A stretch of 64,000 nt of DNA, from assembly GCA_021325135.1 (NCBI GenBank), contig JAJPHT010000039.1, positions 99,493 through 163,492 on the forward strand, read 5' to 3'. This DNA comes from Pseudomonadota bacterium (GTDB lineage: Archaea > Thermoplasmatota > SW-10-69-26 > JACQPN01 > JAJPHT01). Shown one piece after another: positions 9,237 through 17,738 of the stretch (position 1 is the first letter of the stretch; every line of letters starts with the position of its first letter). The notes below the pieces were generated by a model that was not told the origin of the DNA, did no database searches, and worked only from the letters and a program-made list of their open reading frames with translations. The position numbers were made by a program, and so were the translations under genes.

Positions 9237-9680
9237 TCAGGACTCGGTGACGACCACGTGCGCGCTCACGGGCCCGGCGCCCGAGTACTCGATTTGCTTG
9301 ACGCCGGCCGCGGGCGCGGTCTTGGTGCACGTGGTGGAGTCCGTTACGGGGCCGTCCGCCAGGGTGCACACCGCGCCGCCGACCTTCACCTGCACGCCGC
9401 TGGCGACGCCCGCGGGCGCGCCGCCCGCGGGGCTGAAGGTGACGTTGATGGTGACGGTCATCGCGGCGGGGTCGACGGTGATGGGCACGGGGCTGGCGGG
9501 GCTCGCCGGCGTGTCCGTGAACGTGTGGTCGTCGGTCTTCAGCGTCTTGGCGGCCGCCGTGCCGTTGGTCCCGGGCGTCGCGCCCGTGGGCGTCGTCGGC
9601 GTGCCGCCGTTCGTGCCGTTGTTGGCCGCGCAGCCCGCCGCGAGGATCGACAGGACGACGAGGAGGAGGATGGAGCGCAT
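9237..9680 (-). CDS. Lipoprotein with Thr/Pro linker, paralogue of 10149-10703
   Basis: A 147-residue exported protein with a lipobox (signal MRSILLLVVLSILAAGC, cleavage before Cys). A low-complexity Thr/Pro/Gly/Asn linker follows, then a compact beta domain of about 100 residues. That domain holds one Cys pair (VGGAVCTLADG and STTCTK) and ends YSGAGPVSAHVVVTES. The same plan, including the VSIGGATCSLPG-like strand and the terminal parallel strand, recurs in the gene at 10149-10703, so the two arose by duplication. The domain looks like an immunoglobulin-like or bacterial surface beta sandwich. Function unknown. Confidence 0.72.
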   Translation of the reverse strand: MRSILLLVVLSILAAGCAANNGTNGGTPTTPTGATPGTNGTAAAKTLKTDDHTFTDTPASPASPVPITVDPAAMTVTINVTFSPAGGAPAGVASGVQVKVGGAVCTLADGPVTDSTTCTKTAPAAGVKQIEYSGAGPVSAHVVVTES

Positions 9681-9782
9681 GCCCCTGTCGAGCGCCAGGG
9701 GATTGATGAAGAAATCGGCCCGGTCGTTGAGACAAAGGCCGAATGACAAGGGGGGTGCTAGGTGGAACGTCCTCCGGCCTGC

Positions 9783-10004
9783 TCAGAACACGTAGCAGGG
9801 CTCCAGGAGCGGGTCCAGGTTGGACGTGGTGCTGACGTAGACCAGGCAGTTGGCGGTTCCGCACCGGCCGTCGGGAGCACAGTCGTAGCCGGTGCACTCA
9901 GCGTCCACGAGCCCAGCGCAGGTTCCACCGGGCGAAGCGGCGGCGAAGGTTCCCGTTCCGACGAGCGCGAAGAGGATGGCGGAAGCAATCAGGATGAGCT
10001 TCAT
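9783..10004 (-). CDS. Small secreted Cys-rich protein
   Basis: A 73-residue exported protein: signal peptide MKLILIASAILFALVGTG, then a 50-residue mature part with six Cys, suggesting three disulfides (CAGLVDAECTGYDC, CGTANC, PCYVF). It sits between two paralogous lipoproteins on the same strand. No known small toxin or bacteriocin family is matched by eye. The gene is shorter and less GC-rich in its signal region than its neighbours. Confidence 0.6.
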   Translation of the reverse strand: MKLILIASAILFALVGTGTFAAASPGGTCAGLVDAECTGYDCAPDGRCGTANCLVYVSTTSNLDPLLEPCYVF

Positions 10005-10148
10005 GGGTTCCCCGGGGAAGGGAGCGCAAGGTCAGCGAAGACGGCTTCCAAAATTACAGAAACCATCGTCTGGTCGTGTGAATCGGAAGAATGCGTCGAA
10101 GAAGAGGTTGGACGGCGGAGGGGTGCGGGCCCCTCCGTGACCGTCGCG

Positions 10149-10703
10149 CTACTGGAGCTCCATCACGGTCACGGTCGCCGTGATGGGCGCCGGGCCGCCG
10201 CCGTACTTGATGGCCATCTTGCCGGGGGCCGCGGTGCCGGCCTTGTTGGCGCACGCCGCGGGGGACTGGTCCACGGGGCCCGGGAGGCTGCACGTGGCGC
10301 CGCCAATGCTGACGGTGACGCCGTTGGGGTCGGGCGCGGCAGGCGCGCCGCCGGCGATGGCCCACGTGACGTTGAGGACCAGCTTGGTGTAGCCGGCGTC
10401 GATGTTGCAGGGCGTGTCAGCGGGGGGCGTCGGCGCGCCGCCGTTGGGCGTCTCGGTGAAGTCGACGTTCGCCGAGCAGGCCTGCTTGGGCGCGAGGGTG
10501 GCCGGCGTCGTGCTGTTCGTGTCCGTGCCGCCGGGGCTGGTGGGCGTCGTGCCGGCGGGCGTGCTGCCGGTGGGCGACGAGGGCGTGGCGTCGGTGGGCG
10601 TCGTCGCGCCGGTGTCGCCGCCGTTGTCGTTGTTGTTCGACTTGCCGAAGCATCCGGCGAACGCGAGCATCGCCGCCAGGACGAGGACAGGGACCAGCCT
10701 CAT
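10149..10703 (-). CDS. Lipoprotein with Thr/Pro linker, paralogue of 9237-9680
   Basis: A 184-residue lipoprotein (MRLVPVLVLAAMLAFAGC, acylated Cys18). The mature start is Asn-rich, followed by about 40 residues of Thr/Pro/Ser/Gly linker and a beta domain of about 100 residues closely parallel to the neighbour at 9237-9680 (VTVSIGGATCSLPGPVD and a final GGGPAPITATVTV strand). The linker would hold the domain off the membrane. Upstream it faces the ACT-domain gene divergently. Confidence 0.72.
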   Translation of the reverse strand: MRLVPVLVLAAMLAFAGCFGKSNNNDNGGDTGATTPTDATPSSPTGSTPAGTTPTSPGGTDTNSTTPATLAPKQACSANVDFTETPNGGAPTPPADTPCNIDAGYTKLVLNVTWAIAGGAPAAPDPNGVTVSIGGATCSLPGPVDQSPAACANKAGTAAPGKMAIKYGGGPAPITATVTVMELQ

Positions 10704-10850
10704 GAGGGGGCGGACGGCGGAGGGCTACCTGAAGGTTTCGAATGCAATGTTGAAGGCTTTCGCCGGAGCCCTCTGGTCGCGGCTGCCCGAATCGGGACGC
10801 AGGCGTCCAGGGCCGAACGTTCAAGACCATCGCCTGCGCTGCGCCGCGGC

Positions 10851-11516
10851 ATGGCCCGCCGCAAGCCGTCGACCGGCGTCTCCACCGCCGCCGTGGTCCG
10901 CGACTACATCGACACGCACCCCTCCATCAAGGACGGCATGCGCATGGGCATCATCAACCTCAGCGCGCTGGCCCGGAAGATCATGGAGGAGAAGGGGCTC
11001 AAGTCCGAGGAGGCGGCGCTCATGGCGTGCCGGCGCTACGAGCTGGACCCCAAGAGCCGCATCAACGAGGAGGCCATCCTCAAGGTGCTGCGCCGCAGCA
11101 AGCTGGAGATCCGCACGAAGGTCGTGACCATGACGGTGCGCCCCTCGTGGCACATGTACGGCAAGCTCGAGAAGGTCATGAGCGCGATGCGCGGCCGCGA
11201 GCAGAACGTCCACATCATCCAGGGCACGGCGGGCGTCACGGTCATCATGGACGGCGCGGTGGCGAAGGAGGTCCGCGACATCGTGGGCGAGGACGAGATC
11301 CTCAAGGAGGCCAAGGACCTCGTGGAGCTCATCGTCACCTCCCCCGAGGTGGTGGAGGACGTGCAGGGCGTCGTGGCGTTCCTGTCCAGCAGCCTCTCGT
11401 CGAAGGGCATCAACTTCGTCGAGCTGATCTCGTGCTTCAAGGACACCATGTTCGTCATCGAGCAGGCCGACATGATGGCGGCGTTCGACACGCTCAACCA
11501 GATCATCTCGATGTAG
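10851..11516 (+). CDS. ACT-domain regulatory protein
   Basis: A 221-residue protein with an N-terminal helical region (TAAVVRDYIDTHPSIKDGMR, LSALARKIMEEKGLKSEEAAL) that reads like a small helix-turn-helix, followed by two ACT-like ligand-binding repeats (KVVTMTVRPSWHMYGKLEKV and NFVELISCFKDTMFVIEQAD). Proteins of this shape are common in archaea and resemble the regulatory part of aspartokinases, but no kinase domain is present, so it is a candidate amino-acid-responsive regulator. The ATG at 10851 is chosen since the text upstream overlaps the divergent lipoprotein promoter. Confidence 0.78.
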   Translation: MARRKPSTGVSTAAVVRDYIDTHPSIKDGMRMGIINLSALARKIMEEKGLKSEEAALMACRRYELDPKSRINEEAILKVLRRSKLEIRTKVVTMTVRPSWHMYGKLEKVMSAMRGREQNVHIIQGTAGVTVIMDGAVAKEVRDIVGEDEILKEAKDLVELIVTSPEVVEDVQGVVAFLSSSLSSKGINFVELISCFKDTMFVIEQADMMAAFDTLNQIISM

Positions 11517-11573
11517 GCGCCCTCCGGAACCTTCCGCGAAGGCGATATCGTTCCTGGAGGCCCTCGCCGCGGC

Positions 11574-11840
11574 ATGGCCCGAACGGGTGCTTTGGCGGTG
11601 GGGTTGGCGGCGGTCGTGATCGGCGGCGCGCTTGGCGTGATGGGCGTCTTCCTGGCGCTCGCGTCGGGGAGCTTCCTCTCGGGGGACGCGCAGCATCACG
11701 ACGGGTTCTTCGGCCTGGGCGGCGGCGATTCGCAGTCCGCCTCGGTGCCCACCGCGCCGTGGATCGGCCTCCTGCTCGCGCTCGCGGGAGTCGCGATCTT
11801 CTCCTTCGGGCTGCGCGGCATGATGGAGGCCTCGGACTAG
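11574..11840 (+). CDS. Small two-helix membrane protein
   Basis: An 88-residue protein with two membrane helices (about residues 5-30 and 62-80) joined by a His/Gly/Ser-rich loop, GDAQHHDGFFGLGGGDSQS. No family recognised. It follows the ACT-domain gene after 57 bases and could be cotranscribed. Its stop is interlocked as CTAG with the convergent Nudix gene. Confidence 0.6.
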   Translation: MARTGALAVGLAAVVIGGALGVMGVFLALASGSFLSGDAQHHDGFFGLGGGDSQSASVPTAPWIGLLLALAGVAIFSFGLRGMMEASD

Positions 11841-12547
11841 CCGGGGAGGAGCCCCTTCTCGCGCGCCGCGCGGAGCGCCGCCTCCTGGAGCGCCACGCGG
11901 TAGGCGAAGCCCCCGATGTCGGCGGCGCGCATGCGTGCATGCACGGCACCTTCCAGCTCCTCGGGCGAGAGCAGCACGACGGCCTTGATCTCGTTGGTGT
12001 CGCGCGGCTCCAGGGCGCCCCCCTGGGGCACGGCCCAGAAGACGTGGCTCTCCCAGTACTCCGGCTCGTCGGCCTTGGGGGGCGTCTCGGCGGCGAAGCG
12101 CGCCAGCGAGTCGAACACCCACTCGTCGCTGCGGCCGCGCCGGCTCGCCTCCGCCAGCGCGTGGGGGCTGGGCGTCGCGTGCGTGCCCAGCGTGAAGTGG
12201 CACGAGACGCGCAGCAGGTAGTCCGTGATGCGGACCTTGAGCCCCGTCTCCTCGTAGGCCTCGCGCTCGGCCGCGGCGTCCAGGGGCTCGCCGGGCACGA
12301 CGCCGCCGCTGGGGGGCCGCGCGACGCCCTCGGGGTAGCTGTGCTTCACGATGCAGACCAGCTTGCCTTCGAAGGGGATGAGGATGGTCGCGTCCCGGTA
12401 GCGCCCGTCGGTCTTGCTGAAGCGCAGCAGGTTGAACTCCCACTCGCGCATGGGCACGTCCAGGGTCATCTCGGAGGGCTCGCCGTAACGCTCCCGCAGG
12501 CGCGCCACGTCCTCGCTGCGGCGGTGGGAGGGCGAGCCCTGGCTCAT
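11837..12547 (-). CDS. Nudix hydrolase
   Basis: A 236-residue Nudix-family pyrophosphohydrolase. The full Nudix box GX5EX7REUXEEXGU is seen in GGVVPGEPLDAAAEREAYEE followed by TGL. An N-terminal strand region (VPMREWEFNLLRFSKTDGRY) precedes it and a C-terminal helical extension with a NEIKAVVLLSPEEL motif follows, both more like ADP-ribose/NADH-type enzymes than MutT. The substrate cannot be named. The ATG at 12547 is preferred over a TTG ten codons upstream. It is convergent with the small membrane protein (CTAG overlap). Confidence 0.88.
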   Translation of the reverse strand: MSQGSPSHRRSEDVARLRERYGEPSEMTLDVPMREWEFNLLRFSKTDGRYRDATILIPFEGKLVCIVKHSYPEGVARPPSGGVVPGEPLDAAAEREAYEETGLKVRITDYLLRVSCHFTLGTHATPSPHALAEASRRGRSDEWVFDSLARFAAETPPKADEPEYWESHVFWAVPQGGALEPRDTNEIKAVVLLSPEELEGAVHARMRAADIGGFAYRVALQEAALRAAREKGLLPG

Positions 12548-12607
12548 GCGCGTGTGTGACGCCTTCCGCCTCTTCAATCATGTCGGGCTCCCTTCGACGG
12601 GGCATCC

Positions 12608-13654
12608 ATGCGCTTCAAGGGGGAGTTCGCGCTTTGCCGACGCGTGCGCGCCTGGGCCTTGCTGCTCGTCGCCCTCCTGCTGGCGGGATGCAACCTTCCC
12701 GGGCCCGCGCCTGCGGCCTCCTCGACCCCGCCCGTGACGTCCACGCCCAGCCCGACCCCACCGGGAGCGTTCGACGGGCAGCGCGCCTACGAGGACGCGG
12801 CGGCCCAGGTGCTGGGGCCCAACGGCTCCGTCCGGTATCGCGTCCCCGGCACGCCGGGCAACGACGAGGCGGCGCGGATCATCGCGGACGACCTCGCCGC
12901 CCTGGGCTGGAACGTGACGTGGGACCGCTGGAACGCCACGTACCGGTGCGAGCCCATCGAGATGCACAACGTCGTGGCCGAGCGCGCGGGGACGAGCGGC
13001 AAGGTCGTCATCCTCGGCGCGCACTACGACACGCGCCCCATCGCGGAGAGCGACCCGGACCCCGCGAACCGCACGAGGCCCATCCCGGGCGCCAACGACG
13101 GCGCGAGCGGCGTCGCGGTCCTCCTGGAGTTGGCGCGCTCGCTGCCGCCCACCCCCGACACGGTGAGGCTCGTCTTCTTCGACGCGGAGGACGGCGGCGA
13201 CATGGGCGACGGCTGCACGGACTGGCTCCTGGGCTCGCGCCACTACGCGGAGAACATGACGCTCGCGGACCGCAACCGCACGAAGGCCATGGTCCTCGTG
13301 GACCTCGTGGGCGATCCCCACCTCCGGTTGCCGCGCGAGCTTTCGACCTACGTCACGGCGGGCCGCCCCGTGCAGGACCGCATCTACAGCATCGCGGCGG
13401 GGCTGGGCTACGCGCAGTTCACCAACGAGTCGCGCCCCGGCCAGACGTTCAGCATCGAGGACGACCACCAGCCCTTCTACCAGGAGCAGGTCCCCGCGGT
13501 GGACCTCATCCACCTCGTGGCCGAGAAGACCGCCTTCCCCGAGTGGCACCACACGCAGCACGACGACCTCTCCCACGTGAGCGCCGCGAGCCTGGAGGCC
13601 GTGGGCCGCGTGCTGGATCGGTGGCTCGTGGAGGGCGCGCAGGCCGGCCCCTAG
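12608..13654 (+). CDS. M28-family peptidase / glutaminyl cyclase-like lipoprotein
   Basis: A 348-residue zinc hydrolase of the M28 fold with a lipobox (LLVALLLAGC, Cys28) and a short Pro/Thr/Ser spacer. Metal-ligand and catalytic motifs are in order: GAHYDT (about residue 138), GANDGASGVAVLLELA, FFDAEDGGD, VDLVGD and the late His in HHTQHDDLSHVS. The DAED motif and the single His near the C-terminus resemble both glutaminyl-peptide cyclotransferases and aminopeptidases, so the exact reaction is open. It acts outside the cell. It ends in a CTAG overlap with the convergent gene. Confidence 0.85.
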   Translation: MRFKGEFALCRRVRAWALLLVALLLAGCNLPGPAPAASSTPPVTSTPSPTPPGAFDGQRAYEDAAAQVLGPNGSVRYRVPGTPGNDEAARIIADDLAALGWNVTWDRWNATYRCEPIEMHNVVAERAGTSGKVVILGAHYDTRPIAESDPDPANRTRPIPGANDGASGVAVLLELARSLPPTPDTVRLVFFDAEDGGDMGDGCTDWLLGSRHYAENMTLADRNRTKAMVLVDLVGDPHLRLPRELSTYVTAGRPVQDRIYSIAAGLGYAQFTNESRPGQTFSIEDDHQPFYQEQVPAVDLIHLVAEKTAFPEWHHTQHDDLSHVSAASLEAVGRVLDRWLVEGAQAGP

Positions 13655-14322
13655 CCGCACACCTTCGAGATGCCGTGGACCTGCCCCAGGATCGTGCTGA
13701 CGATGGCCTGGTAGTATTGCAACGCCTGGCTGTTCACCACGATCACGTCCACGACGTCGCCGTCGCGCAGGATCGCGCTGCCCCCGGCGAGGCACTGCAC
13801 GCGCGCGGTCGAGACGAAGTTGTCCGCGTGCTGGGCGTCGGCGAACTTCGCCGCGATCACGGTGATGGCGTCGGAGCGGCCCCCCGCGCTGAGCACCTCC
13901 AGCCACGCCTCCGCGGGGCGCGTCTCCTCGGTGCCCACGTCGTCCAGGTGCTCCTGCGGGACCTGCCCGGGGTTGGACGTGATGCCCCACTGGTCCTGGA
14001 TGTCCTGCGGCACGTCGGGGAGCTTCAGCCCGCGGGGGATGGCGCTCCCCTCCACGAGGTACTCGTGGGGATACGCGAAGGGGCCCGTGTTCGTGGCGTA
14101 GAGCACGGCGCCCGCGCCGCCCGCCAAGAGGACGAGGGCGACGGCGGCGGCCACCAGGAGGCGGCGCTTCGTCCAGCGCGCGGGCGCCGCGGCGCGCGGG
14201 GGCGGCGGCGGAGCGGCCGGCGCCTGCGGCGGGGGCGGCGCGCGGGGGGGAAGGTGGACGGGCGCGTCGGCCTCCTTGGGGTCGAGGCGGAATCGCACGC
14301 GAGCGCACCGCCGGCTCCGCAC
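13651..14322 (-). CDS. Membrane-anchored hypothetical protein with Pro-rich cytoplasmic N-terminus
   Basis: A 223-residue protein with an N-terminal Pro/Ala-rich, basic segment, one membrane helix (RRLLVAAAVALVLLAGGAGA) and an outside domain of about 145 residues containing two Cys. No known domain is visible; the ectodomain mixes helices and strands (AWLEVLSAGGRSDAITVIAA). A GTG at 14322 or 14298 may be the start. It is convergent with the M28 lipoprotein through a CTAG stop overlap. Confidence 0.62.
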   Translation of the reverse strand: MRSRRCARVRFRLDPKEADAPVHLPPRAPPPPQAPAAPPPPPRAAAPARWTKRRLLVAAAVALVLLAGGAGAVLYATNTGPFAYPHEYLVEGSAIPRGLKLPDVPQDIQDQWGITSNPGQVPQEHLDDVGTEETRPAEAWLEVLSAGGRSDAITVIAAKFADAQHADNFVSTARVQCLAGGSAILRDGDVVDVIVVNSQALQYYQAIVSTILGQVHGISKVCG

Positions 14323-14372
14323 ATGAACCTGCCTCGCGAAGGCATTTGAGCGGAGCGCGGAATGGTCCGGCG

Positions 14373-14876
14373 ATGATGGACGAGGCGTCCCGCAAGAAGG
14401 TCCTCCGCATGGTGCCCTACGGGCTCTACCTCGTGGGCGTGCGCCGCCGCGAGGTGAAGGACGTGGCGAAGGACCTCAACGTCTTCGTCGGCTCGTGGCT
14501 CACCCAAGTCTCGTTCAAGCCGCCCATGCTCGTGGCGGGCTTCCGGCGCGACGCGCACTCGCTGGAGATGGTGAAGGAGTCGGGCGTGTTCACGGTGAAC
14601 GTCCTGGGCAGCGACCAGAAGGACCTCGCCGCGCGCTTCTTCAAGGATGTGCCCGTCACGGACAAGGAGATGGCCGGCGTGCCTTACGTGCGCGGGGCGC
14701 ACACGGGCGCGCCCGTGCTGCCCGACACGCCCGCGCACGTCGAGTGCGAGGTCGTCCACGTCTACGAGGGCGAGAACGACCACGCCGTCGTCGTGGCGAA
14801 GGTCGTCGCGTGGGAGCACCGCAGGGAGGCAAAGCCGCTCACCCACGCCGAGACGGGCTGGCACTACGCGGGCTGA
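14373..14876 (+). CDS. Flavin reductase-like FMN-binding protein
   Basis: A 167-residue protein of the flavin-reductase-like family: split-barrel fold with the FMN-binding stretch FVGSWLTQVSFKPPMLVAGF (about residues 38-57), then ESGVFTVNVLGSDQKDLAARF and a His/Glu-rich C-terminal region (CEVVHVYEGENDHAVVVAKV). Such proteins bind FMN and reduce it or act as small electron carriers. The start is ATG at 14373 or 14376. The 150 bases after it lead to korA. Confidence 0.85.
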   Translation: MMDEASRKKVLRMVPYGLYLVGVRRREVKDVAKDLNVFVGSWLTQVSFKPPMLVAGFRRDAHSLEMVKESGVFTVNVLGSDQKDLAARFFKDVPVTDKEMAGVPYVRGAHTGAPVLPDTPAHVECEVVHVYEGENDHAVVVAKVVAWEHRREAKPLTHAETGWHYAG

Positions 14877-14934
14877 AGGGCCGGCACCCGTCGGGAACGC
14901 CGAGGGTGGCCGCTTTCGCCAAGCCCCCCGGCTC

Positions 14935-14946
14935 AAGTATATACTT
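14935..14946 (+). promoter_or_regulatory. Palindromic TATA box of the korAB operon
   Basis: AAGTATATACTT stands out in a GC-rich region and is a perfect 12-base palindrome. A transcript would start about 25 bases downstream, near 14967, leaving a leader of about 60 bases before the korA ATG at 15027. Being symmetric, it may also bind a dimeric regulator. Confidence 0.6.
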
Positions 14947-15026
14947 CTGAGGGCTTTGAAAGGACAACCCCTCCCTGAATGCTTATCCCAGGCTTTCCAC
15001 CATGGCAGGGGGCCGGGAGCCACAGC

Positions 15027-16859
15027 ATGGCGCAACCCATCGTGAACAACGTGAGCTGGCGCATCGGCGGCCAGCAGGGCGAAGGGATCGACAGCACGGG
15101 CGACATCTTCGCCAAGGCGGTCGCCCGCTGCGGCCTCCACCTCTACACGTACCGCTCCTTCAGCAGCCGCATCCGCGGCGGCCTGACCTTCTTCGAGGTG
15201 CGCATCTCGGACAAGCCGGTCCACGCGCGCCCCGACACCGTCGACATCGTCCTCGCCCTGGGCCAGGAGGTCATCGACGCGACGCTGGAGACCATCTCCC
15301 GCAACGCCATCGTCCTCTACGACAGCGACGCGTTCACGCCCGAGCTGGACGCCAAGCACAAGGACCACGTCCACCTCGTGGGCGTCCCCATGACGAAGAT
15401 CGCCGAGGCCAACGGCAGCAAGATCATGCGCAACATGGTCGCCCTGGGCGCCAGCGCCGCGCTGCTCAACATGGATCTCAACGTCTTCTTCGAGTTCGTG
15501 CAGGAGCGCTTCGGCAAGAAGGGCGACAAGGTCGTCAACATGAACAAGGCCGCGCTCACGCAGGCCTACCAGACGGTCAAGGACACCTTCCACGCGCCCC
15601 CGCAGTGGGTCCTGGAGCGCCGCCCGCTCCCCAGCACGGGCCGCCGCCTCGTCATCAACGGCAACAGCGCGCTCTCCTTCGGCGCCCTGGTGGGCGGCGT
15701 GCGCTTCGTCGCGGGCTACCCCATCACGCCCGCCACCGACGTCATGGAGTGGTTCATCGACCACGGCGAGCCCTACCACGCGGCGGTGGTCCAGAGCGAG
15801 GACGAGCTCTCCGCCATCAACATGATCCTGGGCGCCAGCTACGCGGGCGTCCGCGCGCTCACCGCCACCAGCGGCCCGGGCCTCTCGCTCATGACCGAGG
15901 CCATCGGCCTCGCGGGCAAGGCGGAGCACCCCGTCATGATCGTGGACGTGATGCGCCCCGGCCCCTCCACCGGCCTCCCCACGAAGCACTCGCAGGCGGA
16001 CCTCAACTTCGCCATCTACGGCGGGCACGACGACTTCCCGCGCATCGTCGTCTCGCCCACCACGGTCGAGGAGGCGTTCTACCTCGTGCAGCACGCCCTC
16101 AACTGGATGGAGGAGTACCAGCTCCCCGTCTTCTTCCTCATCGACCAGGACCTGGCCATCGCCAACTGCCCGCTGGACTCGCTGGACCCCAAGCGCGTGC
16201 CCCTCAAGCGCGGCAAGCTCCTCACCCGCGAGGAGGCCGCGCAGTTCGTCCCGGACACGTACAAGCGCTACGAGTTCACGCAGGACGGCGTCTCGCGCCG
16301 CACGATCCCGGGCTACCCCAACACGCTCTACCTCGCCTCGGGCTCCGAGCAGGACGACCGCGGCGTCATCACCGAGAACAAGGTGAACCGCAACCGCATG
16401 ATGGAGAAGCGCGAGCAGAAGCTCGTCACCTTCCAGCAGCACGTGAGCTACCCGGTCGTCGACGTCGCGGGCCCCAAGGAGGCCAAGGTCGGCGTCATCT
16501 CGTGGGGAAGCACCTCGCTCGCGTGCGACGAGGCCATCTCGCGCATGGCGGGAGCGAAGCGGAGCGGAGCGGATGCGAGCACCACAGGCGGCGCGCCCCG
16601 CGCCGCCGCGGAGCGCAGCCCGTCTGGAATCAAGCGCCTCGCCATCAAGGTCCTCTGGCCCTTCCCCGCCAAGGAGGTCAAGGCCTTCCTCGACTCGTGC
16701 GACGTCGTCTTCGTCGTCGAAAACAACTTCAGCGGCCAGCTGGCCGGCCTCATCCAGAAGGAGATCGGCGGCCACGAGAAGATCCGCAAGATCGTCAAGT
16801 ACGACGGCACCCCGTTCCGGCCGTCGGAGATCGTCCACGGCATCCAGGAGGAACTCTGA
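15027..16859 (+). CDS. korA: 2-oxoacid:ferredoxin oxidoreductase, fused gamma-alpha subunit
   Basis: A 610-residue subunit that decarboxylates a 2-oxoacid with CoA and ferredoxin. The gamma domain (residues 1-190, WRIGGQQGEGIDSTGDIFA) is fused to the alpha pyrimidine-binding domain (GYPITPATDVMEWF, TATSGPGLSLMTEAIGLAG) and the transketolase C-terminal domain (VLWPFPAKEV). This two-gene layout is that of aerobic archaeal enzymes; the 2-oxoglutarate or broad 2-oxoacid form is likely but not certain. Unusual: between EAISRMAGA and IKRLAIKV lies an Ala/Ser/Gly-rich stretch of about 25 residues (bases 16551-16631) not expected in the family and containing a GC palindrome. Start ATG. Confidence 0.93.
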   Translation: MAQPIVNNVSWRIGGQQGEGIDSTGDIFAKAVARCGLHLYTYRSFSSRIRGGLTFFEVRISDKPVHARPDTVDIVLALGQEVIDATLETISRNAIVLYDSDAFTPELDAKHKDHVHLVGVPMTKIAEANGSKIMRNMVALGASAALLNMDLNVFFEFVQERFGKKGDKVVNMNKAALTQAYQTVKDTFHAPPQWVLERRPLPSTGRRLVINGNSALSFGALVGGVRFVAGYPITPATDVMEWFIDHGEPYHAAVVQSEDELSAINMILGASYAGVRALTATSGPGLSLMTEAIGLAGKAEHPVMIVDVMRPGPSTGLPTKHSQADLNFAIYGGHDDFPRIVVSPTTVEEAFYLVQHALNWMEEYQLPVFFLIDQDLAIANCPLDSLDPKRVPLKRGKLLTREEAAQFVPDTYKRYEFTQDGVSRRTIPGYPNTLYLASGSEQDDRGVITENKVNRNRMMEKREQKLVTFQQHVSYPVVDVAGPKEAKVGVISWGSTSLACDEAISRMAGAKRSGADASTTGGAPRAAAERSPSGIKRLAIKVLWPFPAKEVKAFLDSCDVVFVVENNFSGQLAGLIQKEIGGHEKIRKIVKYDGTPFRPSEIVHGIQEEL

Positions 16860-17738
16860 ATGAGCGCTCCCGCTGCGCAGAAGACCATCAAGGACTGGCA
16901 GACGACCACCGCGTCCTGGTGGTGCCCGGGGTGCGGCGACTTCGGCGTCCTCGCCGCGCTCCAGCGCGCCCTGGCGAACCTCGGCTACGAGAACCACGAG
17001 GTCACCGTCGTCTCGGGCATCGGCTGCTCGGGCAAGCTCTCGGGCTACATCAAGTCGTATAGCTATCATTCCCTCCACGGCCGCGCGCTCCCGCCCGCGC
17101 AGGCGATGAAGCTGGCCAACCAGGGCCAGAAGGTCATCGTCGTGGGCGGCGACGGCGACGGCTATGGAATTGGCGCGGGCCACTTCGTCCACGCCGCGCG
17201 GCGCAACGTCGACCTCACGTACATCGTGATGGACAACGCCATCTACGGCCTCACCAAGGGGCAGGTGTCGCCCACCTCCCAGCTTGGCTTCGTCACCGCC
17301 ACGACGCCCCATGGCAACCACGAGGCGCCGGTCAACCCCCTCGCGCTCTTCCTCGCGGCGGGCGGCACGTTCCTGGGCCAGGGCTTCTCGGGCGACCAGA
17401 AGGGGCTCGCGCAGCTCTACCAGGACGCCATCGAGCACCCCGGCTTCGCGCTGGTCAACACGTTCAGCCCCTGCGTGACGTTCAACAAGGTGCAGACGTA
17501 CCAGTTCTACCGCGACGCGCTCGTGACGCTGGACGGCGTGAAGGTCCCGCACGACCCCAGCAGCAAGCAGGCGGCCATGCAGAAGGTCCTCGACGGCAAC
17601 GTCTACAACGGCCTCCTCTACAAGGAGATCCGCCCCACCGCGGAGAGCCAGATGGAGGCCCTCAAGGGCGTCAAGTCCCTCGTGGAGGCGCCCTTGACTG
17701 GCCAGGACTACACGGAGCTGCTCAACGAGTACCGCTGA
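16860..17738 (+). CDS. korB: 2-oxoacid:ferredoxin oxidoreductase, beta subunit
   Basis: A 292-residue thiamine-diphosphate and Fe4S4 subunit, directly adjoining korA. The N-terminal WWCPGCGDFG and later IGCSG supply cluster cysteines; the TPP motif GDGDGYGIGAGHFVHAAR (about residues 97-114) is intact and followed by MDNAIYGLTKGQ. Cys in NTFSPCVTF gives the fourth cluster ligand. Length and motifs match archaeal two-subunit enzymes, and no ferredoxin-like subunit follows. Its end overlaps the convergent F420 reductase by 17 bases. Confidence 0.95.
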   Translation: MSAPAAQKTIKDWQTTTASWWCPGCGDFGVLAALQRALANLGYENHEVTVVSGIGCSGKLSGYIKSYSYHSLHGRALPPAQAMKLANQGQKVIVVGGDGDGYGIGAGHFVHAARRNVDLTYIVMDNAIYGLTKGQVSPTSQLGFVTATTPHGNHEAPVNPLALFLAAGGTFLGQGFSGDQKGLAQLYQDAIEHPGFALVNTFSPCVTFNKVQTYQFYRDALVTLDGVKVPHDPSSKQAAMQKVLDGNVYNGLLYKEIRPTAESQMEALKGVKSLVEAPLTGQDYTELLNEYR

